NCBI GenBank assembly: GCA_000708835.1
Contig: DF237193.1
Coordinates: forward strand, 6,609-70,608
Direction of reading: 5' to 3'
From: Klebsormidium nitens
Taxonomy: Eukaryota; Streptophyta; Klebsormidiophyceae; Klebsormidiales; Klebsormidiaceae
DNA length: 64,000 bases
This document shows positions 1-10,915 of the stretch, piece after piece. Every line of letters begins with the position of its first letter. Position 1 is the stretch's first letter. A program made the translations under genes and the position numbers. Under the pieces are notes generated by a model. That model was not told the DNA's origin, ran no database searches, and saw only the letters and a program-made list of their open reading frames with translations.

Positions 1-1913
1 TTGACACATGTCAGACCATCAACCAATGCCTGCACAGATTGACGCCCTGTGAGAGTATTTACTCTCGGACAGATCGACCGGAGACACTAATAAAATAGTG
101 TAGATTGTCCCTTTTGCGTCATTGCATCTGACTCGGGACACTGATACCGGGCAATTTAGACCGTTCGATCCTGTCATCTGGCGGCTGCAAAGCAGCTTAA
201 GCCAATCGGTTTAAATTTGCATGACTCTCGAGTCTCCCAGGCTGGCGTCACTCGGCCAGGCGCGGCAAATCCCGCCGGCGGCGGCCGCCGACAGTCATGG
301 CGGTACGTGTGCTGCATCATATGAATCGAAACCGATTTGAACTGCCGTCACAATCCTGATATTATTTGCAGAATCTGTGCGGTTGGAATTTTGAAGATTT
401 TAAGATCCATTCACTTTCCAGGTCCCCGGCATTTGGACGAGTATACAATGCTTTCGACGGCGACTTCTTCACCATGGTCATTTAGGATCGCAAGCGTGTT
501 GGTAGTCGAAACCGTCTTTTCATCCTGTCTTGCCGTTTCCGAGGACGCTTCATAAATTTACCCATGTGCGCTATATTCCTGATGAGCTGATTGTATAAGC
601 CACGATTCGATCCGATTATTGATCACTCTCGTGGCCTCTGGCCCGCCACCCCCTCCTTGCGATCTACCAAAATCTCTGATATCTCGTAGAGGCTGGGCCA
701 AAGCATAAGAAAAGCGCCATCCGCTTTCGGTATCCGCTTCGGAAGAGTCGGCAATCCTCCCCCTCTGACAGTGACACAGCAACAAACAGAACGTTTCAAC
801 TTTCAAGGGCATGGCTTCCGTCAATTGCACCTTTTCCGAGCATTCTTTTCCCCTTGAAGTTGCAGATTGGAAGCTGCACCCTGCAGGCTTCGACCCAAGC
901 ATTGATACAAGAGCTTTTGTATCGCCGGACCCAGGTCCATTCCTTGGCAGGGTCAGCCACAAAATATCTTTCGAGGGGAATCTTGCAAGGAGGTGGCTGC
1001 TGCCCCTCTTTAATCCAAAGTCCTCTCTACAACCATTCTCAATTGACAGCTTCCTCCTCTCGAACACCCTTGAACCTGACGGATAGCGCTATACTCTCAA
1101 CCAGCTTGGAGTAGACGTTTGGCAAGTCACTGGCTTGGTTGTCATATGGCAGCTTGCATAACTGTGACATACAGGACTATGGACTCTCGGTTCAGCAGCG
1201 ACGCTAGAGACTCTGCTCGACCAACGCAGCGGCGAAAATTGACAATACAAGTTGACGATAGCAGTGACATGGAGTGCGACCATCAAGTGAGAATCAGACC
1301 TGCTGTATGTGTTTGATGTCTTGGTTACTTTAAGCCATTTTCCCTTGAAAATTCCACTTTTTCCTCTGCTTTTACTTCAAATCGATTCTGGCTTTCTTTC
1401 ATACAGTTCCGTAAGTTGAGTTTAGTTGGTGTTTTCATTGCACTTTGGAAGTTCCCTTTCATGCTTTGCTCAGTCGGCTCATTTTGGCTGCAAGCTTTCA
1501 ATGTTTTGCACAGGTTGCGCATTCTACTCTTGCTTGCGCAATTGAGACAACTCGGCCAGTATTATGTTGACTCTGACTAGTACAACGGACTGTCAGGCTG
1601 GCTTCAATGCTTACTGTCATGGAAGGCTGTTGTGTGATCCCTTTTCTATGGTGCGCCATGTGCTGCTAACCACGAACATTTTGCAAAAGATGGCTGCTTA
1701 CTAATTGCTGCGTCGTGGGCCTGCCGTTTGTGCTCTTCCATCTTGGATGGCGTGCAGCTAAGAACTGTGAAGAGTTGGTTTTAGAGAGCAGATTGTGTAT
1801 TAAGCAGAGAACCAGTAGGTCAATAGAAACTTCTTTGATATCCTGAGATCACTTCCTCGATGCCCCTTGACAGCTTATGATGTCTATCACCTACCTCACA
1901 GTCACCTCTGGTC
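1..1913. other. No gene supported
   Basis: I found no chain of phase-compatible exons or recognisable protein here. A 169-codon open frame on the minus strand (558-1067) has no recognised motif and no clear splice partners, so I leave it out. The stretch may hold intergenic DNA or untranslated parts of a gene beyond the left edge. Confidence 0.5.
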
Positions 1914-2465
1914 ATGGCACACATGTCTTCAACTCAAAGTTTCGAATGCATTAAGAGGTGTTTTCAGCAGAGTCCAAGCAAAAATTTCGAATGCAATAAG
2001 AGGTGTTTTCAGCAGAGTCCAAGCACCCCTGTATATTGTCTTCAAATACTGAAGTTCTTACGCTCTCCACAGGCAAGTACTTCCCAGAACTCTCCAGCGG
2101 GAGTGCTCCGACCCGCTTCCACCCCAGAGGCAGTGCGGATTGCATCGACCTGGGCGAAAGGCGACGGCGAAGAGCTGCGGACCTTCTATGAAGCGTCGAG
2201 GAGGAGGGTTCTGTGGGCATTCTTAGAGGCCCAGCAGGCGGTTGAGATTGCGAGAATGATCAAGGGGAGCGATAGCGAAAAGGGGGGCGATCCACGAAAA
2301 GCAGGCGACTCGATGGAGGCTTGTAGGAGGGCCGAGACCCTCAGGGCAGAGGTGGTTGAGAGCAACGACGAGCTTGGGAGGAGCCAGCAAAGTAGGAGTC
2401 ACTTTTGTGGATGGTCAAACCGATGGAGCAAGTCGGATTCCAAGATTCATTCTGTAAATAAGTAG
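1914..2465 (+). CDS. Doubtful hypothetical protein or terminal exon
   Basis: The open frame could encode up to 183 residues. I do not recognise it. Its first part carries two copies of a 15-residue unit rich in Cys, Phe and Gln, produced by a 45-base tandem repeat. The second half (from about 2072, just after a possible 3' splice site TCTCCACAG) is rich in Glu, Lys and Arg, with a stretch around EELRTFYEASRRR that could form a helix. That composition looks more like real coding sequence than the first half does. It may be the last exon of a gene whose earlier exons I cannot place, or a chance frame. Confidence 0.25.
   Translation: MAHMSSTQSFECIKRCFQQSPSKNFECNKRCFQQSPSTPVYCLQILKFLRSPQASTSQNSPAGVLRPASTPEAVRIASTWAKGDGEELRTFYEASRRRVLWAFLEAQQAVEIARMIKGSDSEKGGDPRKAGDSMEACRRAETLRAEVVESNDELGRSQQSRSHFCGWSNRWSKSDSKIHSVNK
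1940..2025. repeat. Two-copy tandem repeat, 45-base period
   Basis: A 41-base segment starting TTTCGAATGCA is present at 1940-1980 and again at 1985-2025 with one mismatch, separated by AAAA. The period is 45 bases, a multiple of three, so it keeps the frame in the overlapping plus-strand ORF. Confidence 0.9.
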
Positions 2466-3944
2466 AGTCGTCGGCGTGTCACTCTAGCTAGGTCTCAGAG
2501 ACAAAGAGAGTCTACTGTAGTGTCACACGAGTTGCATCAGTTGTCCGTACGAAGACCGAAGGGAGGTAAGGAGCAACAGCTTGCACGAGAAATCAACGCA
2601 GTAGGCTATCACGATCAGCGATAGCTTTGTAAGAAAGCTGTGCGCAATTGCCTTTAGTATCAGAGCATCAACGGATATGTACAAAGTGGTTGTCTAGTCT
2701 CAGTTGAATTTACATTGACAATGACAAGTTCAGGACCTACAGGAATATACAGAGATCAACTTGCTCTTGCATAACCTTGTTAGATAAACGGTCCACTCGT
2801 GACATTGATTTCCTAAATTGCATTGAGCTGCATCACGGTCATATGAATGGAATCTTCTGGTTCCCTAGGTGAGATCTACTCGATTTGAGCTGGCCGGGCC
2901 ATGGTGCAACTATTGTGACCTGTCCGAACGAAGATGTAACTTTTGTCGAAGCGTTCTTAAGGACCAAATTGAAGATATACCTCTACGTACGTACGTACTG
3001 GATCTGGTTCCTTTCTTTTCTAAATGGCGCATGCAATCTAAGTTGAACTGTTGAAAGCTAAGATGCCATGCATGGAGAGGGCAGCATGCCAGTGCTTGCG
3101 TAAGTGCCATGTGAATGCCTGCCTTGACCCGGATCAGATATATCCTATAGCCTATAGGGACAGCAGCCTGCATGCCTTAAACCGCACAAGCCTTGAGTTA
3201 CAACCAAGCACATCTTCAGATGCTAGCTCAAGCTTGCCAGCTAGTATCGATGCGATCGTAGCATCACATGTGCCATGCCCGTGCATAGTCGGCTCAACTT
3301 TGGCGCATGGGTACCGACCACGTCGGAGGGGTGGCCATGCAAGCACATCCGACATGGTAACTTAGTTTTAGTCTTTACGTCTCTCAGTATATACAAGCCG
3401 GAGTTACCAATTAATACTTAAACCATAATGTATACCGCATATAAATGTATGATGAGCAGGCGGCATTTGTCATGTGGCGCTTAGCTAGGGCTACGATACT
3501 CATGCAGGATGTCTAATATGGGTCAAAAGTGTGTATATGCCAGATGACGGCCCTATACTCCGCTCATTATGGCAAGCAAAAGCTTTGACTCGCCCACTCA
3601 AACTCAGGATGCGATAGAATCCCTTACCTGAGAGCAATCGAAAGCATACTTCCAATGTGAGTCGTGATTACTGTCCAAGATATGTTGGATTAAGTTGCAA
3701 AGATTTGTTACCTAGCAACGGCATATCAGAGTCAGCGTCAAACTGTTGCGCACCTACACAGAGTCCATACCAACACGCCCAGCGCTTTACATCAACCCCG
3801 CATGGGAGGAAACGGATTGCAAAACGTCTCATAAACAACTCGCATACAATTACTGCATCCCGCAGGAACGTCTCCCAACAACAAGAATCGCCCCAAGTAG
3901 CTCCAATGGCTGACAAGGATCTGAAACTGCTTTTTACATCAACT
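2466..3944. other. No gene supported; 3' flank of AGT1
   Basis: No convincing exon was found on either strand. The right part must contain the 3' untranslated region of the minus-strand aminotransferase, whose stop codon is at 3945-3947. Confidence 0.5.
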
Positions 3945-6900
3945 TTACAACCGCGACTTGATCATGGGGGTCGTGCTGCGGAAATATTCCACCGCAGCGG
4001 CGACGCCGCTCCCCGGAGTGACATTGATACCGACGTCCCGCAGCGTCATCTCAACGCCGGCCAAAGCGCCGAGGATGGATACCTGGAAAGAAGCAACAGG
4101 CAGAATCAAGAGAGCGGCCCAAACGACGTTGGTGAGAAACGCAAGTTTGCTGGCTCGGATTTACACTTTGATCAGGGATATACCTGACTGATGAAATTCT
4201 TGAAAGATGCAAGCATTAAGATAATGAGGAGTCAAGAGAGAGACGTACTGCTTCCGGTGAGTGTGGACTGGTTGAGCAGACTAGAGTGTCAAATGATTCT
4301 CGACCACTGCTTCGATTTGGCAACGCCAGGCACAGCAGTGCACGCATCAGGAGTAATCTTGGTACCAAATCTGTCCCCGGGACAGCCCCCTCTCCGTTTG
4401 AAATCAGTTTCGCATCTTACCTCGTTCAGGCTGCCCAGGTGCCCGATTCTAAAGAGCTTCCCTTTGACGTTATTGAGCCCGACCCCCAGGCTGAGGTTGT
4501 ACTTCTTCCAGGCGACCTTGACGACTTCGCCGCTGTCGAACCCGGGGGGCACCATCACGGCCGTCACCGTGTTGCTCTTCCACTGGGGGTCCTTGGTTGC
4601 CAGCTTCAGGCCCCACGCAGCAACGGCGCGCCTGCTCACCATACCAATAGTGTGTCAGTGAAGCGCTAGGCGTTACGCTCCCTCTGCGTGTTTCCGTGTC
4701 TGGATTCCTGTACTGGTGTCTGCCCACAACGCTTTCGATTCTCTTCTGTGAAGAACTGCGTCAGATCTGCTCTTTGCTCCATCTCAAATCGTGGGTGCAC
4801 ACGCTTGGGCCTGATCTGACCTTGACTATTTGTTTTCATTCTCGCTATAAGCTACTGACACAGTGTCTGGTATGGAGTCAAGCGACCCTGCCCATGCTGA
4901 CACAAGGACGTAACCCACATGTGCACTGGCGCATCTAACTCGATTCTTCCAATCTCCGACAGGACGACAAAGCCCGAATTCATTCGTCTAGGCGAAATGA
5001 TCATCGATCTTCCGCGGACCAATTAAGGTGCGCTGCACAGAGTCTCTTGAGGAGGCGGAAAGGTGATTACAGGTAGGCAAACGTTGACACCGAGCGTATG
5101 TGCTCTATCAAGCCACCACCGGTTTGCCCCGCTTCAAGCCCAGGTTTAACAAGCTCTTCCTGCCCCTAAAGACTTATCTTCGACCGGTGTCATCTTCACA
5201 GTCTTTGTAACGCTCCACTTTCTGTCCTCTCTGAACATTCACACATGCAAGGGTACGCTATCCAAGATTTGTCAGCATGCCGTGAGCGAGGTAACTGCTC
5301 AACCAATTACCCTTGCTTAAACAGGCCACCCCCCCAGCTGAGGGGCAGGTGCAGCCTCGCAGAACCACTACAAAACAACGACATTATCGTCGGGATCTCC
5401 AACCCGCGTCTTCTTTCCCCACAGCATATGGTGCCCTCTGCAGCAAAACGCTCCCCTCTTTTCTCAACTGCTCCAAGTACTGTCCCACATCAGGAGAAAC
5501 TCAAGGAAAAATAACAAAATCGAATAGAAGCATTCCTCCCCACCTGGTGCCTTCCGCAAGGCGGTGATGCCGCTCATACACCTGGTCTAGCCCTTCCTGG
5601 AAAAGGATGTCGAGCGCAGCGCGAAGCCCATAGAGCAGCTGGATGGACGGCGTATATGGCCAGTAGGTGCCATTCTCAAAGAATTTGAGGTAGTCGCCCC
5701 AATCGAAGAACACGCGCGTGCTCTTTGCGTGCTTGGCCGCCTCCAGAGCCTTGGGGCTGCAGGGTAGACTCCGCAAATGAGCGCTGAGGTTTTCAAAGGT
5801 TTGGACGAAAGACTTGGTTCCTTCGACTGTAGATGTACCAACTCTTAGGGGTCTATCGGTACCTCCAAGGTTTCAAAAAGCGCTTGTGGCCTAAAAGAAG
5901 TGTTGGCACAGCGCCATAACAGGCTTTCCAGAATGTAACTATTGCTCAAAGCAGAAGTATAACGGGGCACTCAGCTCAAGGCCTGTTGACTCTCTGGGAC
6001 TGCGAGCCCTGCACCGTCATGTTCCCCGTGAGTCAATGGTATGTCCCCCTCCATTCATATCACTGTATACCATTGATCCATTCCAACCGGGGAGATCCGC
6101 TCTGATACCATACCGCTCAGCGTGCCATTGGCCAAGCTTCAAGAGACACTTTCCAGCCATAATGACAATTGCGACACAACTAGAACTGACTGTGTTCCAA
6201 AGGCTGCAAACCCAACATTTCTGAGCACAGCTCATGAAGGTGAGAATTCCCTGTTACGTCTACCAGAATCCTTCACCAAGTTCTCTCGGTTCCATCACAA
6301 CCCCGTCCCTCAGAATGTAAAAAAGATTGATTTGCCCGCACCTGGCGCAGACAACGGCAAGCCCGGTGGGCAGGGACAAGGCTTTCTGGCTGCCTGTGAG
6401 CGCCACGTCTACCCGCCACTCGTCGAACTTGAACGGAATGGCACCAATTGAGCTGACGCCGTCCACTAGCAGGAGCGCCGGGTGGCGGTTGCGGTCTGCA
6501 AAAGGATTCAAAATGGAAGATTCAGACATAGTCATTAAAGTCTGCGAAAACACATGAGGGATTGACTTAGATAAAAACATGAGAACAGGGAACAGGAATA
6601 CAATGATCTTCAGTGTCTCGATTCTATGGGTTGTAGATAAACATTGAAAGTGAGGTTTGAGACGAATGGTGGAGGATTACAGGCAGTGCTGGGTACAGCA
6701 GTTTCAGCTCACGCACTTGTAATGGCTGGTAAACAACAGACTCTGCAAGAAAATAGATAGTGTCTGCTCACTGTATGCAGAAGCGCGTTCGTCCATGAGC
6801 TCAGCAAAAGCCCAATGCATGTCTTGCTTAAAAGCAGGCCAATGAGCCAGTCATCAAGGCTCGACTGTCGCACATGCGCGCAACAGTCCCTCCGGTTTTA

Positions 6901-9064
6901 CCCAAATAGAATTCCTCATCTGTGGAAGCCATGTACATGCAATCAGAGCAGTTTCGTTGTCCAGCTCACCTAAGATCTCCCTGACTTTGGCAATACTGTT
7001 GGTTACGCCCGTGGATGTCTCATTGTGCACCACGCACACCGCCTTGATTTTGTGCCCGTGGTCGGAAGCTAGCTTGGACTGCAGCAGAGGTGAGGAAGGC
7101 CACAATCAGCGCGAGCACCACTTACATATGTTGCATACTCGAGTGGTATGAGAGCTTTGTTGCCTTTCATCTCGTTTAGTTGGGAGCTTTGACTGATGGC
7201 TGCGTAGTGCCGTCACTGAAGAGTGCATGAGTCTGTAACATCAGCTGAGGAATGGCTACAATGCACACTGTTATGAGCTGTTCGTCTCCATGCTAGATTA
7301 CGACTTGGCGCTTCCTACAATTGGCTTCAAGTGACTACTGTTTCTGAAGACACGGTGCACCATGACGTCTTTTTATCTCCTCGGTTGCGCTGATCCATGT
7401 ATGGTATGACATTCCCACACTATCGGCCGTCCAATCCATCTTCCAATCCAGTGCTAAGAATTGTCCAGGTGTTCTCCTCCTACTCTTTTGCTTGTTTGAC
7501 TCGACTGACCTTGTCCTCACAATGCCAGCTCACTCACTGATTTCATTCTTTTTCAATCTGGCCAATTCTTGGGCCGCCCCAATATTACTTTGCACACAGT
7601 TCATCCTCACTCTCCCTCTGCTTTGCGGTACACCCTTCTTCAACTCGTCGGAATGACTTGCTGACTAGCCGGGTTTGCCACTGAGGACGAAAGAGATACT
7701 GAGCTGGTCATCTTCTGATATAATCCTCATCTTTTAGGCAAATTCACCTTCATCCTACAATGCACAGAATAAAAGTAGACAAGAGGACGATGCCGTACCT
7801 GCAAAACGTCCAGGTTTGCGCCCGCGCCCCATTCGCTGTCGACAACATCAACGTCAAAGTTGAGCCGCTGCATTTGGTCAATCCACAGCAGGCTGAACTG
7901 GCCGACACGGAACGAGACAATTTTGTCACCGGGGGACAGCGTGTTGGTGAGAGCACTCTCCCACCCACCGGTCCCTGCACAATGAGAAGGGCATGGGAAA
8001 TAAAGACAAAATCAATCTTGGTATCAATCTGCTTCTAGTGTGTGTGCTTGGCGGACGAGACTGCTGTGAGTTAGGGGACTCTGCAAGAGACACAAGAGAA
8101 GCTCATTGCACGTAGAGGCGTTGTCCGATCGAAAGAGGGCTGATTAGAGGTTCTTTAGAGTCACAGACCAGCCAACAGGCGGGAGAAGAATTTTTGCGAA
8201 GACTTCATACTGCTTCCTGCAATCCACTGTGCACCTGATCAAAATTCGGCTGATGCTTTCTTGGCTTCAGAGAAACCCTAAGAAGACCTGTAAGTCTGCT
8301 GAGATACTGCCTTTGTGTTTTTTTCATACGGAGGCGATGCGCGACCTACCTCAGTATAATGATTGTGAAGTTTGCTTCGGCTTCCTTGTAATTTAGGACT
8401 ATAAAGCTTGTCTTCACTGAGTCCTTGATCCAGGTCGGAATGTCGATCTGGAAAACTTAGAGCAGCTTCACTGCATCCGTATTCCTATCCCCATAATCCT
8501 ACTCAATACATTCTCAGTTACTGCATTTACAAATCTGTAATTCAACCGAAAAGCTGGCACAGACATCCCATACTGGGGCCCTATCAACTTCTCATGTTTT
8601 GAAAATGTTAAAACCTTTGCAAATATCAGTCTTTACTTGAGCTCAATCACTGCAGTCTTGGAAACCAAACCTACCAGCAAGAAACAGATGACCGCAAAAG
8701 AAAAGTTCATGCTTCCGCAGAAGTTGGCATGTGGCATCTGTGGCCCTCATGACATCTTGCATAGCATCTTTTGCAGAATTTCTGAAGGAATGATGTTCAC
8801 ATTCCTGGTAGATAGGTCTATCGTTCCTGCACAAAAGCATCGTATGCGCGCCCCACCTGTGGATGGGAAGATGAATGCGTGGCCCTTCTCGGTTGCAAAC
8901 AGCTTCTTGACATCTTCTAGGCAGGTCTTGCTTAAGGTGGGGAATGCCGGGGACCGATGATCCTCATTGTTCCTCGCCATTGCCTGAATCACCTTGTCCG
9001 GGATGTTTGTGGGGCCCGGCACAAACAGGTGGTTCCGCCCCGGGGCGGGGAAATAGTCCGCCAT
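3945..9064 (-). CDS. AGT1: Serine:glyoxylate aminotransferase, peroxisomal (7 exons, 402 aa)
   Basis: This PLP enzyme moves the amino group of serine to glyoxylate, giving hydroxypyruvate and glycine in the photorespiratory cycle. Exons in transcript order: 9064-8857, 7974-7799, 7078-6970, 6495-6342, 5756-5544, 4631-4421 and 4082-3945. All junctions are GT-AG and in phase, giving 402 residues, the usual length for plant AGT1. The start MADYFPAPGRNHLFVPGPTN is the family's conserved N-terminus. The PLP lysine is about residue 202 in LTGSQKALSLPTG, with the conserved Asp of LLLVDGVSS about 26 residues before it. YWPYTPSIQLLYGLRAAL is a further family signature. The last three residues are SRL, a peroxisomal PTS1 signal. 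A GTG-initiated extension of six residues is possible but the ATG fits the family. It is transcribed divergently from a small gene at 9220. The enzyme may also accept alanine or asparagine. Confidence 0.95.
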
Positions 9065-9219
9065 AGCTAGTGCTAGACTCACAACAAAGTCTAATTAAGT
9101 TTCTACGTAAATGCAGAACGGAGAGATGAGATTTTGTTGTCAGCGCGTCTGGTTCTTAGAGCTTCTCTTGTGCTAATTCTTACAGACAATACAAGTTTTC
9201 GCTCGCTTCTTGCTCAACG
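9065..9219. promoter_or_regulatory. Putative bidirectional promoter region
   Basis: Only 155 bases separate the AGT1 start codon (minus strand) from the ATG of the small plus-strand candidate gene at 9220. If that gene is real, both promoters and both 5' UTRs must lie in or overlap this interval, unless upstream non-coding exons exist. I see no clear TATA box. The regulatory role is inferred only from arrangement. Confidence 0.35.
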
Positions 9220-9555
9220 ATGGCGCCCAGAAAGAGGAAGGTACGTATCGCCCCCAAAATGCATGCATCAATAGAGAGAATGAATGCCCACGAAATTGAA
9301 CCCTAGAAAAGCTCTTGTGCTGAAATGGTGGTTTCGTAACCAAACTGCAACTTCCCAGGCTGCACGCAGGCTGCGAGCAGCACTGCAGCCGTCAGGGAAG
9401 AAGAGCTTCTGGCTGAGACGAAATCCGGGCGGATCACATGTGTCCGAGTGCCGCTCGTCGTCAGCCACTTGTCTTGCCACGTCGGAAGCCTACGTCAAAA
9501 CGTAACAGCTTTCGGACACTTTGACGTTACTCCCATCGTTCGTTTAGGTATTTGA
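9220..9555 (+). CDS. Small basic protein candidate (2 exons, ~68 aa)
   Basis: Exon 1 (9220-9240) reads MAPRKRK and is followed at once by the strong donor GTACGT. A second exon at 9370-9555, joined in phase after an acceptor ending GCACGCAG, continues with AASSTAAVREEELLAETK and ends at a TGA, giving about 68 residues. An alternative acceptor twelve bases upstream (CTTCCCAG, a better pyrimidine tract) opens another frame that is very basic and ends after 50 codons. The N-terminal PRKRK cluster resembles a nuclear localisation signal. I do not recognise the family. A possible donor inside exon 2 (TTAG/GTATTT) means more exons could follow. Confidence 0.35.
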
Positions 9556-10915
9556 ATTTTGCTCGGGTGTCCAAGTTTCGAACCGGCCGGCCACGTGCCG
9601 GCACCCGGGCTTCCAGGCCACTCGGTAGTTTAATACCGGCCGTGTAGTGAGGCCACCATGTTAAAAGTTGGCCTGCAAAATTTACAGGCTATGGAGCCGG
9701 TGGGTTCCTTCGGCACCGGCCGGAGTTTCTTCTCGGCCGGCCAGGTACCGGTCCATGTTCTCAGCTTGCCACCCGGGGCTTGAATGTAAATAACCCTGGT
9801 TCGGACGTTCACATATTCGTCGCTGCTCAAAAGTACATCATTACGTCATCATGGAACGGATGCGAACGACGTATCCAAATCGACGGTTCCCTCGACACGG
9901 AGCCCCGGCGTCGGCCCATGCAGTGCAGGCCGACCGTCCTTGACGTCACTAGTACCCTGCGCGCGCGGATGAAGAAGGCGGCCGCGCGGCGCGCGGGCCG
10001 GTCTGCTCAGCCGCGTCAGGCTGGCCGGGCTTCGCCCGCGACGTTTCGCCTTCCAGGCTCTTCTGCTCGTACTTCCCTGAATTCTGAAACTTCCTTGAAT
10101 GCAGAATCACAAATGAGGTTTTCACGAGCCCTGCATATGTTGCCAACAATGATCCCTGCTAAGCACGTCCGAAGCTTTGAAGGCTTCCTTACACGTGTCC
10201 GATGAACTCCACTCAGGTCACTAGGATTGTAAGACGAAAAGATTCTCAATTTTACATATTAGATGTTGCGCCTTCAACTGCAAGCGTTGCATATTACTCT
10301 AGCTTTCGTTTGCCTCGACGGTGCGAGGACGTGCGGACAATACATGTAGTAGTGTTAGCTCAACAGGCCGTGCTGCTTGCACATATTCCTTGCATTTCAC
10401 GACACAGCTAATCTCGTTCGCCACAGCCTTCATAAGCGGAAAGGTCCCATCACAGCCGATTCTGCATAAACTTTGCTTTTCAGGTGTACCTATCTAACGA
10501 AAGTATCCTCGGTGGTGCCCACTCGCCAGCCAACTGATCTCGAAGGCTTGAGCAGTCAAGAGGTCGAGGATGAGATTGGTCGAATCGAAGTGGCGAGTTC
10601 GATAGTGGCGCACTTTTGAAAAGCTCCTTTTGATTCAGGGAGCACGAAACGGATTCAAATCTTCTTAGAAGGAAACCAAATCACCTGACGGGCTCAGGGA
10701 CATGCGTCTTAGACGGAGAAGTAGGATCCTGACCAGAAGTTCTCCATCCCTACAAGAAGGATACTGGAGTATGTCTGAATGCAAAAGAATCTATTAGCCG
10801 GGGGAAAAAGGGTCGCCCACAATGAGAAGCCCGCCGTAAGGTTGTAGAAGACCAGCGATACTGGAGAAAAGGCAGCAGTCCAGCCACAGTCCTTGGATAG
10901 ACAGGCGTTTGGATC
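9556..10915. other. No gene supported; GC-rich segments
   Basis: The interval holds a pair of CCGGCCGGCC-type direct repeats (9583-9752) and a very GC-rich patch near 9950-10050. A 141-codon plus-strand frame (9780-10205) covers the patch but has no motif and no good splice partners, so I do not call it. The promoter and 5' UTR of the PH-domain gene should lie at the right end. Confidence 0.4.
9583..9752. repeat. Direct repeat pair, CCGGCCGGCC type
   Basis: A 19-base unit (CCGGCCGGCCACGTGCCGG at 9583-9601) recurs at 9734-9752 with three mismatches, 151 bases apart. Each unit is itself close to palindromic, and each copy is followed by a CACCCGGG-like sequence. Several further CCGGCC motifs lie between them. 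The function is unknown. Confidence 0.6.

Noticed and set aside
558-1067. 169-codon minus-strand open frame
   Set aside because: No recognisable motif, low-complexity Gly run, and no splice sites linking it to another exon.
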